Positions 34,020 to 47,093 of a stretch of 64,000 bases of DNA are shown here, one piece after another. The stretch covers positions 15,245,132 through 15,309,131 of the forward strand of contig CM055105.1 in NCBI GenBank assembly GCA_029204225.1, written 5' to 3'. A program made the position numbers and the translations under genes. A model generated the notes under the pieces. That model saw only the letters and a list, made by a program, of their open reading frames with translations. It searched no databases and was not told the DNA's origin. This DNA comes from Diphasiastrum complanatum (lineage: Eukaryota > Streptophyta > Lycopodiopsida > Lycopodiales > Lycopodiaceae). The first letter of the stretch is position 1; every line of letters starts with the position of its first letter.

Positions 34020-34757
34020 CTCTATGTGATGCTCTGTCCATGAGACATATTATTTGAGCCTCCCATTTACGCCACCATTTGGTTGTAATTCCTATTCATT
34101 GTGCTTTAGTGTAATAACAACAACACGTTTTCTATCTGTGTATAACGTAGATAAATGCTTGTTGTGATTAAATGCACATTATTGTTGTTTGGTCACGCTT
34201 GTTTACTCACTCCGACTCCTTCACTTCTGATCAGACGATGGCTGTCTTTGACGCCTAAGGAACTCGCATTATCACACTGCTATTTCTATCTATTTCAGAA
34301 CTGAATTTCTCATACAAAATCCAGAAATACCACACACCTACAAATCATTTCTAATCTCTTCGGTGGACCGTACTCTCGTTTTTGTGAGAATAAACTAATT
34401 TATAAGATCCTGTTGGGTTGTGATTATACTTAGCATGATCTTTCTATTAGATTGGTTTTGCATTTAGCAGCTAATTGTAACAGGAGTGCTATTCCATAAT
34501 ACTCCTACTCTCTTCTCTGTTCACGTTCTTCGTGTTCTTCGCACTCTCTTGCCCCATCAGATTGGTATCAGAGCGTAGCTCAGATAAACCGAGAGATTAC
34601 GTTTGTTCTATTTGTATTACTGTTACCATGTCTTATATTGGTAGCACTTGGTCTTCATCATTCAATGAAGCTAGAATCATTGACAAGTTCAATGGATCTA
34701 ACTTCTATATCTGGAAGTTAAAACTCCGGATGATATTGATAGGTAGAGATCTTTGCA
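34020..34757 (+). pseudogene. Copia LTR end, primer site and Gag start
   Basis: TTGGTATCAGAGC at 34562 is a primer site following LTR-like sequence. A Gag start at 34628 (MSYIGSTWSSSFNEARI) leads to FNGSNFYIWKLKLRMILIGRDL and is cut at about 34757 by the left end of element B. The downstream part of this copia element was not found in the window. Confidence 0.65.
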
Positions 34758-35227
34758 TTAGAGGAAGTTTGAATATCAAAAAGACCCTTTAAGAAATGCC
34801 ATGTAGGATAAAGAAAAATATCAAAATAAAAAAAACAATATTGCTTATTTGGTTGCCCCCACCACTCCCGAGGCCTCCTCAACTTCCAATGATCTAACCG
34901 TAGTGTCTACAATCACAATTAACAATTCTAAACTGCTCACAGTCTAACTTGTCAAAATTTGAAAATATGACCGCCACCACAAATTCAAATCAGGGAAAAA
35001 AGCATCCCTCCACTGGAATAAAAATTTGAGCCGCATCTCCAAATATGAACCCCATCTTCACATTAAACTGAGATTATGAGCACCATCTCCAAATATAAGC
35101 TCCATCTCCACATCGGAGTGAAAATATGAGCGCCATCTCCAAATTTAAATCAGATAGAGTATATAATATAATTAAAGATAAGTACTTTGTTTTGTTTTGT
35201 ATTGTTTTGTTTTGTCTTGCTTTATGT
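34758..35227. repeat. Left TIR and subterminal repeats of element B
   Basis: After the TIR, short direct repeats of the type GAGC(G/A)CCATCTCCAAAT occur about four times at 35030-35150, as in element A. Confidence 0.55.
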
Positions 35228-35920
35228 AATGACGACATTGTATCACCTACGTTTGGATATTCCTAATGGTTTGGCACCCATACAGAGACGAGGAGGCAAA
35301 GGAGTTCCAATATCTGCTGCTGATCGTTCCCGTTATAGAATAGAAGGCAAAAAGAACTTGGATTTGTAGACCGACGGATCATTGTATCATCAAGATCCTA
35401 GCACATTGACTCATCCCACATTCTCTTCAATAACTAATCTAATAATATGGAAATGCAATGGGCATACTGGATTATTAGGATATTGTGAGGGATTGCAAAA
35501 CTATGGAAATCAGTTTTCAATGAAAAAAATTCACTTTTTAGAATGTGAGTTGATACGCATATCCTCTTTTTATCAAAAAACAGATTGTCATGTCCAAAAG
35601 ACTTTAGAGGAAAAAATAAAAGAAATAATGAATCATTACAGAAGAATAATGATTCATTACAGAAGACAACGTTCGATATCAAATCAGAATTAGATCGAAT
35701 GCAATCAATCTTACAATCTATTCGTATGGAAATCTTGCAATTACTGAAGGATGAGGAGGCTAAGAAGAAGGAGGCTAGGAGTAAGAAGCGAAAGCGGGAA
35801 AGTCGCAAGGATATTCAGACCCTTTCAAAAAGAGGTTATCGAAATAGAAGAATTTCAACATTCAAGTAAGCATACTCTGATTTTTTGTAACTTGATTATG
35901 GTTTTATTTCTACTACTATG

Positions 35921-36567
35921 TGTGAAAATTGTCAACATTTCCTTGTCTAGTTTTAGGCCAAAATTGCTAAAAATGGCACATAGTTTAGGATCTGACTTTT
36001 CACACGTGTGAAACAGGTCTAGATATTTTTAGTAAGTGTATTTTTTCAGTATGAAGAAGTGTCAAACTTCAAGACCTTCGAAATGAGTCCATTTTCATGT
36101 ATTTTGGACATATATGCCAATTTTACCTATATAGGGCATATTTTAGGTAAGGAGGGTCTAGAGAGAGGAGAGAGAGTCATCTCTCTCAGCTATATATAGC
36201 AGGTAGGCCGTGGAGAAACAGGTTGGAGCAGATCCATTGTATTCATTTGCTTAATGAGAGATTTTTCTATTGGGTTCTCCTTCCATTGTTGGCATTGTGT
36301 AGTGATTGAGTTCAAGCTTTGTGTGTATGATCTTAGGTGCTTTCCAAAAGTGGTAGGCTGATGTATTATGGACTGTATAATGCTATTTTGGGCCGCACTT
36401 GATGTTTATGGAAGTTTCCATTTGTGATAAATGCTTTTTGATCAAGTTCTTTGCATTCTAGGTAGCATAGAATGTGTTGCCAATTCCTAGCTTATGTAGT
36501 TTGGAGTGCAAGCATTCAAGCCAATGATCTTGGAGTTTAGATCCACTTAGGATCTGTATTTTTCACA
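35921..36567 (+). repeat. 5' LTR of the Pol-less copia element
   Basis: 647 bp, TGTGAAAATTGTCAAC...TTTTTCACA. Contains TTTCACACGTGTGAAA at about 35998-36013 and a TATATATAGC box near 36192. Confidence 0.95.
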
Positions 36568-37740
36568 TGGTATCAGAGCTGGTTGGCTTCTATTTACAGT
36601 AAGTATTCCATTTTTGGTGATATTTGGATGTTTGATCAAGTTCTAGCATGATTTTTGCATTGCTTTGTTGATCAAATCTTACTAACCTTTGTTTTGTGAG
36701 TTGAACTTGTGGATCAAAAGCATATTTCAGGTCTATTGAAGATCAGAGGCTGAAAAGAAACTATTTTGGATCAGATCATAACAGCTAATCATTTGTGATT
36801 GTGAGGCTTGTGCATATTCAATACTAACAATGTTCTTTTCAATCCTATTGTTGACAATCTCCATTCTTGGATGAACACTCTCCTTAAGTGGATGAAACTT
36901 CTCCTTAAGTGGATGACAAATGCTCTTTTGAGTGAGTTGTAATTCTCCTAAAGGCTGAGCAAAGCTCCCATTTGGATGAAAGATCCCCTTTTTTGGGTGA
37001 ACATATTGTAAGCTCCATTGTGAAGAGCATATTGTAAAGATTGTCATCAATTTTGGCATAAATTTTGGTGTACTTTGTTGAGCATGTAAGTAACTCTCCT
37101 TATGTAATTTGATTGGAGCATTTGCTGGAAGGTGTTAACCATTATGCAAGTGTGTTTTCAGGTTCTTAACAGGTTGAGGAACATTCTCATGTGAAGTGAT
37201 CTTAGATCTACATCTAAACACCAAGATTTGACAAGATAGTGAAGCTAGTCTTGTGATTCACTAAGTGTGCTCATTCATTCACCTCTAAATCTTGTATTTA
37301 TCACTTGCTGGAGTTTATAAACTTTTAGAAGTGTGGTTTACATGTGGTTTTACAGGTTGAATCAATATCTTAGTGTGTTGATCATATGTTGATCAAGTTT
37401 GTTCATTACTAGGTAATCTTGGCATCCTAGTTTTGGGTATTTTCTAAGAATGCAAGTAACTCTTCACACCATAACTTGATTTGGTCACTTGCTGGAAAGT
37501 TTGAGAGCTTAAGCAAGAGTGTGTTCAGGTTGGTTTGATTTTGTAATCCATTCTTAGTGTGTGCAAAGTGTTGCATGTGTTTCAATCTTCCTTTCTATGA
37601 TTGGAAACCATCTAGGTTCAAGATAGAAGTGTTTTAGGGTCCTAAATCTTCATAGATCTCTTTATCTATCATTTGTTGAGAGAAAAGTGAGTGCTAAGTG
37701 CTTTAGGACAAAACCTAAAAGTTGAAGAAACATTAGAATC
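36568..37740 (+). other. Primer site and 1.17-kb leader
   Basis: TGGTATCAGAGCTGG starts right after the LTR. No conserved frame was seen before the Gag start at 37741. This long leader may hold packaging signals; that is inference. Confidence 0.7.
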
Positions 37741-40700
37741 ATGGCTTCCAATGGTGGGATCATGCTAGAGTCTAGTGAAAGGTTGAGTTCATCAAACTAC
37801 TCTACTTGGAAAGTGAGGATGGAGTCCTTACTTGAGTTGAATGAACTCATGGACATAGTTGCAGAAATTGAAGAGAGACCTCTCACACTTCAAGAGCAAC
37901 AAAGGTTTGATAAGAAGGCCAAAAGGGCTCTTCATATCATTAAAATGAATGTTACAAATGAACTTCTCAAGGAAGTTGGAAAGTGTCAAAGTGCAAGTGA
38001 GGCATGGAATGCCTTAAAGAAGCTCTTTGAATCAAAGTCCACATCTAGGGTATTGACCCTAAGGAGACAAATATTTTCTAGTAGGCAAAGAGAGGGTGAA
38101 AGTGCTCATGCATTTATCTTGAGAGTTAAGTCCCTAAGTGATGATTTAGCATGCATTGATGAGAACATAAAAGATGGTGAAATAGTCCAAGTTATGTTGA
38201 ATGGTTTGCTAAATGAACATGCTAACCTTGTGCAAAGTTTTGCCATTCAAAGAGTCTTGCCAAGTGTGGTTGACTTGCAAGAAATCTTATTGGCTGAAGA
38301 ACATAGGTTGCAATCAAAGCTTGATGGTGCATCCTTGCAAGGTGGAGGTGAAGAGGCTTTCTTCACAAAAGGCAAATTCAAGGGCAAAGGTAAAGGCAAA
38401 GGGAAATGGTCCAAAGGTGGTAACTTTGATCATGATGATCACTCTTCCTCTTCCTCTTCTACTAAGAACAATAAGTCAAAGTTCAAGTGCTTTTATTGTG
38501 GGATAAAAGGACATTTTGCAAATGAATGCCATAAGAAACAAAATGCTAGATCTAGGTTGAGATCTAATGTACTTCTTGGAGATGATAATTGTTGTGCTAA
38601 CTTGGCAAGCTTTGGTGAATCTATGGTCAATTTTTTGGATCCATTGGATCTTGAAGATGGACTAGTGCTACCTACTAGTCAAATGGAGTCATGTGGTGCT
38701 AAATTAGTATCATGTTTGAACTCTTCTACTCATAGATTTTCAAGTCTTGGTGGCTCTTCAATGGAACTAGATGGCAAGTGCAAAAATGGAAAAGGTAAGG
38801 AAGGAGCTAACTTCATCAATGGAGTTGATGAAGATTCTTCTTTGGAAGTGATTGTTGCTAATGACTTGTTTGTTCATATGGAAAAAGATGGAGATGCTAA
38901 GTGTCATTCTTTGCAAGAAGATGGTTGTTCTTCTAATTCTTTTCATATTGATGTATGTAATCATGTGGGAAAAGATGATGGTGCTTTGAGCATGCTTGAA
39001 GGAAATGGTTCTTTTACATCTTTTTGTGATAAAGTCATTTGTGCAACAAGTGGTGTCACATTTCTTCATAAAAAGAGTAGATCAAAGGTTTCTATCATGA
39101 GACTTGGTGAGGGAGATCACAAGTCAAAAGGAAGAGAAGTATGTGAAGTGTTCAAAGTAGGATGTACTTTGAATGATGTTTTTATGAACGATAGTGAGGA
39201 AGAATCATTATCATATGACTCATTACCTAAATCATTGAGTAGAAGTTCATGTTTGAAAAGAGAGAGTACTTCAATCACTCTTATGTTGAAGGTACTAAGG
39301 ATTCTTTTCTTGGCTTCTAATATTCAAGAGTCTTCTACTTCTTATGGTGCAACTATCAAGAGGGAGGTTTCTAACTTTTGTGGTGCTAGCATTAAGAGGG
39401 AGTCTTGTGAAGGAAAGGGCAATGGAAGAGTGGTTCTTGGGAAGATCCAAAGCATGGATCTAACATCTCTTCATCAACTCAAAGCATTCTATGATTGTGG
39501 TGGATTGTTCATTCATGGTCAAGATGGCAAAAGGTTGGTTGAAGAAGACTACATGGAGCAACTCAAGTGGCAACTTCTTCAAGGCAAGGGAGATATCATT
39601 GGTGAGCTTATTGAGGTTTGTTATGAACTCAAGAGGGCTGTTTTGATTAGGTTTGATACTCATCTTCACCTACTCTACTTCATGTTAAATGGAAATGTTG
39701 GAATCTATCTTTTGGTTTATGATGGTGGCATTGTTTTCACTAACTATAGTGAAGGGTCAAATTTGAGCATTGATGAGATCTTGTGGGATCTTAATCATGT
39801 GTTTGAGAGGGAGTATCTTCAGAGTTTCAGATCTGAAGATGTTCACATATGCAAGATCTTTGATGTCTTATTGGAAGATCAAGAGGTTGATCTTGGATTG
39901 CTTCATCAACACCAAGAGACAAGTGGCAATTCGAAGCTAGTGAAAAGCATCAAAGAAGAGACAAATGGTCAAGGCATTTTGGATCTGTTTTTACAGGTTC
40001 TTGAAGGTTCAAGTAAGGTCTTTGGAGCTGCAAGGAAGTGTCTTCTTACTCTACCTCACTTGCCTAATCTCATGTATGAACATTGTTATGTCAATGTGTT
40101 GAAATTGTCAAATTTCAATAAAACTAGTTCCATAGTTTTGCATCCTTTGGATCTTGGAGATGGAATAGTTATCATTGCTGGTTTGTATGATCAAGTACAT
40201 GAATTCATTCAGATCTTGAAAGGTATTGAAGTGGTCAATATGTTTTCTTTTGAACAAAGTTCAAGATCTAGTATTCTAGTGTTGGCAAATTGGCAACTTG
40301 TTGACATTGTAGGATCAAGCGTTGTGTGCAAATCTTGTGGAGGTACTTCAAGTATTTCAAGTTCAGGTTTTGGTCATTCAAATGGAGTAGGGAACACATC
40401 TTTTTGGCATTCATTCACTCAAAGGCTTTCATGGATTGAAGATCTACAAAGGCAAGGTGGTGATGGAAGTTCATTCATGGAGATACATGTTGCATTCACT
40501 ATATGTATAGTGAAATGTGGAGGAGGCATGCAAACACTTGTTGATCACTTTCATTTACAACTTGTTTGCTGCTATTTTACAGAGAAATCAGAGATGGATA
40601 CATGGAGGAATTCATTAATTGAGATTCTATGTTCTTTTACATGTACCATTTTTATGATTCTATGTAAAATTGATGTAAGAAATAGTGAAGCATCCTATAT

Positions 40701-40833
40701 GGACACTATTATCTATATCAATTATGTTGTGTCCTATTTTGTACATATTAGGATCCTTGAGAAGAGATCTATTCTGATGATGGAGATCATTCTTAAGTTG
40801 GAACAAAGTAGTGTTGTAAAACTAGCAAGTTAA
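37741..40833 (+). CDS. Gag fused to a large unknown region
   Basis: 1030 aa, open. Residues 1-270 are copia Gag, close to the 21071-25021 protein (YSTWKVRMESLLELN, then zinc knuckle CFYCGIKGHFANEC at about 250-263). Residues 270-1030 are not protease, integrase or RT: no DSG/DTG, no HHCC, no YVDD. This part has a Ser/Asp-rich stretch, a HQLKAFYDCGGLFIHGQDGK block, alternating hydrophobic segments around 640-860, a VCKSCGG pair, and a hydrophobic run EILCSFTCTIFMILCKI near 960 that could span a membrane. I do not recognise it. The open frame in a young copy suggests recent function or very recent insertion. A piece of the same module occurs at 29263-29700. Confidence 0.9.
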   Translation: MASNGGIMLESSERLSSSNYSTWKVRMESLLELNELMDIVAEIEERPLTLQEQQRFDKKAKRALHIIKMNVTNELLKEVGKCQSASEAWNALKKLFESKSTSRVLTLRRQIFSSRQREGESAHAFILRVKSLSDDLACIDENIKDGEIVQVMLNGLLNEHANLVQSFAIQRVLPSVVDLQEILLAEEHRLQSKLDGASLQGGGEEAFFTKGKFKGKGKGKGKWSKGGNFDHDDHSSSSSSTKNNKSKFKCFYCGIKGHFANECHKKQNARSRLRSNVLLGDDNCCANLASFGESMVNFLDPLDLEDGLVLPTSQMESCGAKLVSCLNSSTHRFSSLGGSSMELDGKCKNGKGKEGANFINGVDEDSSLEVIVANDLFVHMEKDGDAKCHSLQEDGCSSNSFHIDVCNHVGKDDGALSMLEGNGSFTSFCDKVICATSGVTFLHKKSRSKVSIMRLGEGDHKSKGREVCEVFKVGCTLNDVFMNDSEEESLSYDSLPKSLSRSSCLKRESTSITLMLKVLRILFLASNIQESSTSYGATIKREVSNFCGASIKRESCEGKGNGRVVLGKIQSMDLTSLHQLKAFYDCGGLFIHGQDGKRLVEEDYMEQLKWQLLQGKGDIIGELIEVCYELKRAVLIRFDTHLHLLYFMLNGNVGIYLLVYDGGIVFTNYSEGSNLSIDEILWDLNHVFEREYLQSFRSEDVHICKIFDVLLEDQEVDLGLLHQHQETSGNSKLVKSIKEETNGQGILDLFLQVLEGSSKVFGAARKCLLTLPHLPNLMYEHCYVNVLKLSNFNKTSSIVLHPLDLGDGIVIIAGLYDQVHEFIQILKGIEVVNMFSFEQSSRSSILVLANWQLVDIVGSSVVCKSCGGTSSISSSGFGHSNGVGNTSFWHSFTQRLSWIEDLQRQGGDGSSFMEIHVAFTICIVKCGGGMQTLVDHFHLQLVCCYFTEKSEMDTWRNSLIEILCSFTCTIFMILCKIDVRNSEASYMDTIIYINYVVSYFVHIRILEKRSILMMEIILKLEQSSVVKLAS

Positions 40834-40846
40834 GTTGAAGAGGGAG

Positions 40847-41492
40847 TGTGAAAATTGTCAACATTTCCTTGTCTAGTTTTAGGCCAAAATTGCTAAAAAT
40901 GGCACATAGTTTAGGATCTGACTTTTCACACGTGTGAAACAGGTCTAGATATTTTTAGTAAGTGTATTTTTTCAGTATGAAGAAGTGTCAAACTTCAAGA
41001 CCTTCGAAATGAGTCCATTTTCATGTATTTTGGACATATATGCCAATTTTACCTATATAGGGCATATTTTAGGTAAGGAGGGTCTAGAGAGAGGAGAGAG
41101 AGTCATCTCTCTCAGCTATATATAGCAGGTAGGCCGTGGAGAAACAGGTTGGAGCAGATCCATTGTATTCATTTGCTTAATGAGAGATTTTTCTATTGGG
41201 TTCTCCTTCCATTGTTGGCATTGTGTAGTGATTGAGTTCAAGCTTTGTGTGTATGATCTTAGGTGCTTTCCAAAAGTGGTAGGCTGATGTATTATGGACT
41301 GTATAATGCTATTTTGGGCCGCACTTGATGTTTATGGAAGTTTCCATTTGTGATAAATGTTTTTGATCAAGTTCTTTGCATTCTAGGTAGCATAGAATGT
41401 GTTGCCAATTCCTAGCTTATGTAGTTTGGAGTGCAAGCATTCAAGCCAATGATCTTGGAGTTTAGATCCACTTAGGATCTGTATTTTTCACA
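40847..41492 (+). repeat. 3' LTR of the Pol-less copia element
   Basis: 646 bp; the only difference I noticed from the 5' LTR is one T missing in the GATAAATGC(T)TTTTGATC stretch. Confidence 0.95.
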
Positions 41493-41599
41493 CTATGTTG
41501 TTTAGCTAACTATCTGGTTTTCTTTTTGCAGATCTGCATTACTAGCTCATCAGAATATAAAGGACAATGCATCAATTGGAATGTCGTTGGGCTCAATAT

Positions 41600-42335
41600 T
41601 GTTGATTTTCACACGTGTGGACTGTCCACTACATGTACTTTGATCTCCTAAGGTGTGTAGATGCACCAAGATCAAGACTAGATTGAGATTCAAGATCAAT
41701 CTTGTATCCTATGGCAAAAACACACTACTACATGCATTCAATCACTTCCAACTCTCACTCACACGTGTGGGAAGTATTCAAAAAATAATCTAAGTAAAAA
41801 CAAGCTGCTCTCCTCGGGTAGAGAGAGAAAATGCATCAAGAGCTCTCGGGTAGAGAGAGAAAGCTAGAAATCCAATAACTCACAAAATCCATGAAATCAC
41901 CAAATCAATTGATTTCAAAATGAGGAGTACAATGATACTAGTAGGTCCACGAGCTACCACTATGCTTAACTATGATTGGACCACATTTTGTCACCTCTTG
42001 ATCCTAATGGATCATTGATCTATGCACCTCTTAATTCTATTGGACTATATTCAAGCACACCTCAATTTCCTATTGGACCTCACAAGGTTTCACCTCTATA
42101 TCCTATTGGACCTCTTGGAATTCATCAAACAAAAACTTTACACTTGTCTACACTCTAATTAGCAAGTGTTTAGCCTCTTACTCTATTTTGGCTCAATAGT
42201 GGCATTACAAGTGGAAATGCATAATTTGCCATCTATGCCAAATTTATTCCTATCAACATCCTACACCTAGATGCTTGATGTAAAAAACATAAGACCCCTA
42301 TATCTAACATAGATAATCTTTTTCAATTCTTCACA
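41600..42335 (-). repeat. 3' LTR of the second copia element
   Basis: 736 bp, TGTTGATTTTCACACGTGTG...TTCTTCACA. Includes extra sequence (about 42262-42297) absent from the other LTR. Confidence 0.92.
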
Positions 42336-42353
42336 CTCCTCCTAAAAAATTAT

Positions 42354-45300
42354 CTATGAAGATTTGAGCATTGATCTTGATATAACTCCAAGATTAGATC
42401 TATGCTTGATGAAAGCACTTTTGCTCAAAGGCTTGGTGAGTAGATCGGCAATACAAGAGGACGAGTTGACATGCTCCAAATAGATTTCTCCTCCAATAAG
42501 CTTTTCTCTCACAAAATGGTATGCCACTTCTATGTGCTTGCTTCTTGCATGAAATATGGGATTATTGGCAAGAGCTTGGGCCGAGATGTTATCACACTTG
42601 ATCATTGGTTAGATCATCCTCCTTGATGCACTTTAGTTCCATTAATAACCTCTTGATCCAAAGCACTTCTTTGGTAGTTGTAGTGAGTGCTTTGTACTCA
42701 GCCTCACATGAAGAGAAAGATATAGTATCTTGCTTTTTGGAAAGCCAAGATATTAGATTGCCTCCAAGAAAGATAGTGTATGCACTAATAGACTTTCGAT
42801 CCATTTTGTCACTTACAAAGTCCGAATCCGAGTAGCCAATAATGGATAGATCTTCACTTTTATAGAGTAGACCATAATCACAAGATGAAGATACATATCT
42901 TAAAATCCTCTTGGCCATCTTCCAATGATGGATCTTAGATTCTTGCATAAATTGACTCAATTTGTGCACACAAAAACTAAGATCGGGCCTAGTAATGGTA
43001 AGCCAAATCAAGGAGCCTACAAGACTCCTAAAAAGTGTGATGTCCTCAAAGGATCTTTCATCACCTTTATTAGGATCTTTTACAATTTGCTCCATTGGAG
43101 TATCTATGCTCTTAGAATTTTCCATATGGAATTTTTTCAACATAGAGTGAGCATATCTAGATTGGCATATAAAGACATGATTTTCATAAAAATCAATTTC
43201 TAGGCCTAGGATGTAATGTATCTCTCCTAGATCTTGCATTTTAAACTCACATCCAAGTGCTAGCTTGGTTTCATCAACTAGCTTGATACAACTTCCACAA
43301 AGAATAATGTCATCAACATACATTAGAAGAATGACAATATTGCTATCAACAAACTTTAGATATATGGAAGGATCATAGTCACTAAGAGTAGATCCTAGTG
43401 AGATAAGGAAAGAGTTAAGTCTTGAATACCATGATCTTGGTGCTTGCTTGAGTCCATAAAGACTTTTGAAGAGCAAGCACACTTTGGACTCATCCTTGAT
43501 GAATCCTTGAGGTTGTTCCATATATATCTCCTCCTCAAGATAACCATTTAGAAAAGCATTGGATACATCTAATTGGAACACCTTCCACTTGAAAAAACAA
43601 GCAAGAGAAATAAGAATTCTTATTGTCACCATCTTTGCAACGGGTGCAAAGGTCTCCTCATAGTCAAGACCATGGATTTGAGCAAATCCTTTGGCACATA
43701 ATCTTGCTTTATGCTTGTTGATGGTGCCATCATGATTGAACTTGATCCGAAATACCCACTTGCAACCAATCACATGCTTGTTGGAAGGAGGATCCACAAG
43801 CTCCCAAGTATTGTTGGTGATCAATGCATCATACTCTTGCTTCATGGCATCATACCACTCCTTGGTATTGAGTGCCTCTTGTACATTCTTTGGCTCTTCA
43901 TGAGAGATATAAAAAACATAATTAGTGGAATCAAGATCCATGCCTTTGTCAACATATGAGAGCCTCTTAGGCTCGGATCTATCTCTCATGGATCTTCTTG
44001 GTGAAAAAATCCGAGGAGAGTCTTCTTCAAATCTCGACCCCATCACATCATGATTGTCTTCAAAATCAATAATTGATTATGCATCCATAGATTTCTTGAT
44101 CTCGGCCTCTTCAAATGATGAGTGTTGATCTTCATGAAAGACAACATCTCTACTTTCAATAACTTGAGAAGTAGAGAGTATAAAGACTCTATAGGCCTTC
44201 TTGGTGGATGAGTATCCAACCATGATCCCTTTGCATGCACTAGGATCTTCCTTCTTCCTTGTTTCCAAGGGAATATGGACAAAGCATAAGCATCCAAAAA
44301 CTCTAAGGTGATCAACCTTAGGCTTATTTAAAAATAAGATTTCATATGGTGACTTTCCTCCAAGAGCTATATGTGGGAGCCTGTTGGAAAGATAATTTGC
44401 ACAATTAATGGCTTTTCCCCCAAAAATCTTTGGGCAAAGATGCCTCAATTCTCATAGATTTTGCACATTCACATAGAGATCTATTCTTTCTCTCGGCCAC
44501 TCCATTTTGAGATGGAGAGTAGGCACAAGAAAACTCTCTTTTAATGTCTTTAAGCTCACAAAAGTCTTGAAATTTATTGGAGATATATTCACCACCTCCA
44601 TCACTTCTAAGAGCTTTAATCTTGAATGAGAATTGCTTCTCTACATAAGCTTTGAAAATAAGGAAATGATCAAACACCATAGATTCTGAAGCAAGAAGAT
44701 ATATCCAAGTGAATCTTGTGTAATAATGAAAGTAACAAAACAAGTGGATCCTCCCTTGCTTGTAGTTGATGAGAAATGCACATCCGAGTGGATTAACTCC
44801 AAAGGATGCTTGCTTTTGATAGAAGATCTTGTAAATGGCTTTTTGTGAGATTTAGCAATAGCACAAGCCTCACAAGGCTTGATCTTCTTGGAGAATGACT
44901 TTGGCAAGCCAATAGCTTTGGATTCTTTGATCATAGAGAGCATGGATTTGTAGTTGGGATGTCCCAACCTCCTATGCCATAATTCCTCCATAGAGAGCTT
45001 GTTCACAAGAGCAACATTACAAGCATTCACATACTCATTTGGATCTAGTTTATAGATGCCACCAAATCTAGATCCTAATGCAAGTATCTCATCATTCTTC
45101 TTAATAGTGCAAGTATCAACATTGAATTTTACATCAAGGCCATTATCAAGCAATTGGCCAACACTAATAAGATTCTTGGTAAGCTTAGGTACATAAAGAA
45201 CTCTAGAGAGAGAAAGAACTTTAGAGGATGCAAGCTTCAAGGGAATGTTCCCTATGCCTTCAATAGGACATTCAAAATCATTTGCAGTGTATATTGATTT

Positions 45301-46335
45301 CTTCACTCCATCATAAGGTGCAATAGAAGAGAAAGAGTCCTTGGAGCTACACATATGTGAAGAAGCTCCACTATCAATATGCCATAGGCCGTCCTTCTTG
45401 AAAGGAGTAGATGAGAAACTAGAGACCATAAGAGATCCCTCTCCATCACTTGCAATAGTGTCTTCCTTCTCATTGGTAATATTGGCTTGCTTGAGTTTAT
45501 TCTTCTTTTTGAAGCAATTGGTGGCATAATGACCTTTCTTGCCACAATAAAAGCACTTGATCTTCTTCTTCTTCTTGAGCTTGTATGATGAAGCATTAGA
45601 GGAATCATCTTCCTCCTCATCTTTGTCTTTGGATTTGACTTTGTCCTTGCTTGAGGATTGTTGATGTTGGTTCTTGCTCCTCTCTTTGTGCTTATCCTTG
45701 GCAAAAAGAGCTTTGCCATCATTATGAGTGAGAGAAAGCTTGTCCATCCTCAAGAGCTTATACTCTTGTCTTGATTCTTCTGAAATTAGCACACTTTGGA
45801 GAGCCTCCAAACTTGGTAGCTCCTCCTTAATGGCATAGGATTGGACAAGATTATCAAATTCACTTCTCAAGCCATTGAGAATGACTTGAACTAGCTCATT
45901 TTGATTGATGGAATCACCAATACAAGCAAGCTCTCTATGAATATCTTTTACTCTCAAAACATAACTAGATGCACTCTCATCACTCTTTTGGCTACTTTGA
46001 AAGATTTGATTCCTAAGAGTGAGAAGCCTAGAGGTATTCTTAGCCTCATAGATAGTCTTGAGACAATCCCAAGCTTCTTTGGCTGTTGTACAAGTACCTA
46101 TCTCCCTCAATATCTCATTAGAGACATTCATCTTAATGTAGTGGAGAGCCATCCTAGCTCTCTTTTTGTATTTTTAAACCTCTTGAAGAACTTGTGGTTC
46201 TTCTTCAAGGCCAAGAACTATGTCCATCACGTCTTGAAGGATCAAGATGGACTCCATCCTCATTTTCCAAATTGAATAATTTGAAGTGGTCAATCTTTCA
46301 CTTGGTTCCAACAAGGATGAACCCATTGAAGACAT
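42354..46335 (-). pseudogene. Copia Gag-Pol of the second family, frameshifted
   Basis: Probable start at 46335 (MSSMGSSLLEPSERL). In order: UBN2-type Gag, knuckle CFYCGKKGHYATNC (45560), protease IDSGASSHM (45370), HRRLGHPNYK (44960), integrase with HSDVHF and DGGGEY, RT with YVDDIILCG (43320) and RNase H ending in ADLLTKPLSK (42420). Breaks occur at about 46170 (stop), 44740, 44440, 44060 and 42600. Its domains match the intact element at 21-25 kb at low similarity, so it is a different family. Confidence 0.93.
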
Positions 46336-47093
46336 TTGAAGTGAAGAAAACTCAGATGATGAACAATAAATGTTGTTACACACTTTCAATAGGATCCAAT
46401 AATTGAGTACTATCTCCTCCTATGAAAGGTCTTACAACAATTTGTGAATTGATTCTCACTAGCTACACAAATCTCTCTAAAACAAGATCTATTTCACATC
46501 AAATGATGGAGTATAGGCAAAGTTAGGATCCAACACTCTTAGCACTTGTGAAATACACTAAGAAACCAAATTTGACTCAAATACAATGATATTGCATGAA
46601 ACAAAATGGCTAAGATCTCAAAACAGTGCCTAGATCACATATAGATGAGATTGGCAAGCATACAGCTGTGATTTTGGATCAACCAAGCAATCTCTTGACC
46701 CTAAACCAAATGTGTCCACCCAGGTCTAGGTGACCTACCTAACCCTCTTCAAAAGCTTATAACTTTTGATTGGCTCAACCAAATGGAATGAAACTGATTG
46801 CAACAGAAACTAGACAAAAATAGCTTCAAAACAAGCTATCAAGCAAGATAAATGGATCAAACATGAGAGAGAACTTCCAAACTGAAATTGGATGTTCCTC
46901 ACACATGTCTGAGCACCTGATTCCGTACAGTACCAGGTCAGACCCAATCAATGTCCTTTTGATCTCTTTTGATCCAAGATTGAAGAAGATAGCTAGGAAA
47001 ATGGGCCTTGACAATTTCTAGCTCAAGATTGATGAAAATTTTTCACTTAGATGGATCAAAATGCATGGTAACCTTAGATAGGCTCTGATACCA

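Larger units (their letters stand above)
35921..41492 (+). mobile_element. Pol-less Ty1-copia element with an unknown ORF
   Basis: The LTRs 35921-36567 and 40847-41492 differ by about one base. Target duplication CTATG (35916-35920 and 41493-41497). Primer site TGGTATCAGAGC at 36568. Polypurine tract TTGAAGAGGGAG just before 40847. The only long frame is 1030 aa, with Gag but no protease, integrase or RT. It lies in intron 1 of gene T of element B. Confidence 0.95.

Noticed and set aside
34550-34575. tRNA gene
   Set aside because: The TGGTATCAGAGC matches are retroelement primer sites; no cloverleaf can be formed around them.
38767-39069. Minus-strand ORFs within 37.7-40.8 kb
   Set aside because: Shadows of the 1030-aa frame.
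40560-40833. Envelope-like protein at the end of the Pol-less copia ORF
   Set aside because: There is one hydrophobic run, but no signal peptide, cleavage site or glycosylation pattern that would support an envelope.
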